64,000 nucleotides of DNA from CAVPJC01 sp963705155 (GTDB lineage: Bacteria; Chloroflexota; Anaerolineae; Anaerolineales; UBA4823), in contig CAVPJC010000012.1 in assembly GCA_963705155.1 (NCBI GenBank), positions 62,001 through 126,000 of the forward strand, read 5' to 3'. The first letter of the stretch is position 1; each line of letters opens with the position of its first letter. A program made the translations under genes and the position numbers. The notes below the pieces were generated by a model. That model was given only the letters and a program-made list of their open reading frames with translations. It searched no databases and had not been told where the DNA came from. Shown here in pieces: positions 63,202 through 64,000 of the stretch.

Positions 63202-64000
63202 TCACGCCAGCAGCCCCGGCAGGGTTTGCAGAGCCCGCGCCAGCCGCGTCCCGTGCCAGGTGAGCAGGCTGCCATCCAGGCAGTGCAGGCGCCCATTCCG
63301 CACCGCCGGCGTCTCCGGCAGCAGGGCAGCCAGCCGTTCTTTGTGGCTTTCATCGAAGGCGAAGGGTTCATCCGGCAGCAGGATCAGTTCCGGTGCAGCC
63401 GCGGCGATCTCATCCACCGGCAGCCGCGGGTAGCGCACATCCCTCCCGGCCGGGTCTTCGGCGGGCGCCAGGCCCAGATCGGCTTGCAGCGGGTAGCGCC
63501 GCTCACGGGCAGCAAAGACATTCTCACCGCCCAGCATGCCCAGCAGATCATGCATGTAGGTGGTCTGGTTGAAGGTCATGTACCAGGCCGGGCCGTTTTC
63601 AGGCGTCTCGCACCAGATCGGGCAAAAGTAGCGCAGCGGCGGGCGGGCGGCCGCGGCGGTCTGCGCCCACTCCAGCGTCAGCTCGAGCGTCTCGATGCGC
63701 AGGACGGCCGGTCGCGATTGAAAAAGACCCGCCAGCGTCCAGAGCACGTCCAGGGCAGCCCGCACCGAGCGCGGGAAGGTGACCCACACAAAGATCCCTG
63801 CCGCCTCCAGCGCTTCCACCGCCGGGCGGGTGTTCTCCTCCTGGTTGGCCAGCACCAGGTCGGGCTTCAAGGCGATGATGCGCTCGATATCGGGGTTTTT
63901 CGTCCCGCCCAGGCGCGGCAGGCCCGCCAGGGCATCCGCTGGGATGGACGCAGTAATCCGTGACGCCCACCAATGCCGAGCCCAGTCCCAGATCAAAAAG
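63202..64000 (-). CDS. ABC transporter substrate-binding protein, cobalamin/metal type (5' end cut)
   Basis: Helical-backbone periplasmic binding protein of the BtuF/TroA type. Visible parts: DLGLGSALVGVTDYCVHP and GGTKNPDIERIIALKPDLVL, then LANQEENTRPAVEALEAAGI, a middle helix, NQTTYMHDLLGMLGGENVFA, PELILLPDEPFAF and a C-terminal HGTRLARALQTLPGLL. A frame break near 63945 splits the first part. The start is beyond the window. Cobalamin or siderophore binding is likely, but the ligand cannot be told from this part. Confidence 0.75.
   Translation of the reverse strand, partial: FLIWDWARHWWASRITASIPADALAGLPRLGGTKNPDIERIIALKPDLVLANQEENTRPAVEALEAAGIFVWVTFPRSVRAALDVLWTLAGLFQSRPAVLRIETLELTLEWAQTAAAARPPLRYFCPIWCETPENGPAWYMTFNQTTYMHDLLGMLGGENVFAARERRYPLQADLGLAPAEDPAGRDVRYPRLPVDEIAAAAPELILLPDEPFAFDESHKERLAALLPETPAVRNGRLHCLDGSLLTWHGTRLARALQTLPGLLA

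Overview
The window looks like chromosomal DNA of a GC-rich bacterium of the Chloroflexota, most likely Anaerolineae. This is inferred from the mix of genes: a transglutaminase/DUF58 pair, cyclase-ATPase-TPR signalling proteins, GH130/beta-mannosidase sugar use, a fused 2-oxoacid:ferredoxin oxidoreductase and NBR1-CAP lipoproteins. No rRNA or marker gene is present to prove it. The sequence is full of one-base frame breaks, many in homopolymers, and three in-frame TAG codons interrupt otherwise intact genes. I read most of these as uncorrected long-read or draft-assembly errors, so gene spans are given across the breaks.

Layout. 1-11 kb: a manno-oligosaccharide locus with a beta-mannosidase, a five-gene peptide/oligosaccharide-type ABC importer, two LacI-type regulators and a GH130 phosphorylase. 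11-15 kb: a membrane transglutaminase and a DUF58 protein. 15-17 kb: an IS1182-like transposase. 17-22 kb: CorA and a heterodimeric ABC exporter. 22.8-28 kb: a class III cyclase/ATPase/TPR protein overlapping a cyclic-nucleotide-binding PP2C phosphatase. 28.3-40.7 kb: a defence-like island with a broken Eco57I-type restriction-methylase, a CBS-like gene, a ScoMcrA-like head domain, a HEPN protein, several unknowns and a PLD-SNF2 helicase, with AT-rich patches and SOS-box-like sites. 40.8-47.7 kb: housekeeping and accessory genes, an Imm1-like protein and a TumA/TumE-like toxin-antitoxin pair.

47.7-53.3 kb holds the most unusual feature. Reading leftward on the minus strand, a strong promoter is followed by a precursor peptide with five tandem 19-residue Trp-containing repeats, a ComQ-like isoprenyl synthase homologue, a ComP-like membrane histidine kinase (one helix, PDZ-like loop, many helices), and a response regulator with an HD-GYP output. 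The order and parts recall the Bacillus ComQXPA pheromone system, but with a multi-core precursor and a cyclic-di-GMP output.

53.3-64 kb: an AbiU2-like gene, a GxxExxY protein, a metallo-hydrolase, a sirtuin with an 18-bp minisatellite in its zinc loop, a Gfo/Idh oxidoreductase, 2-oxoacid:ferredoxin oxidoreductase with a FadR-type regulator, a secreted protein and a partial metal/cobalamin-binding protein.

I saw no tRNA, rRNA or CRISPR array.
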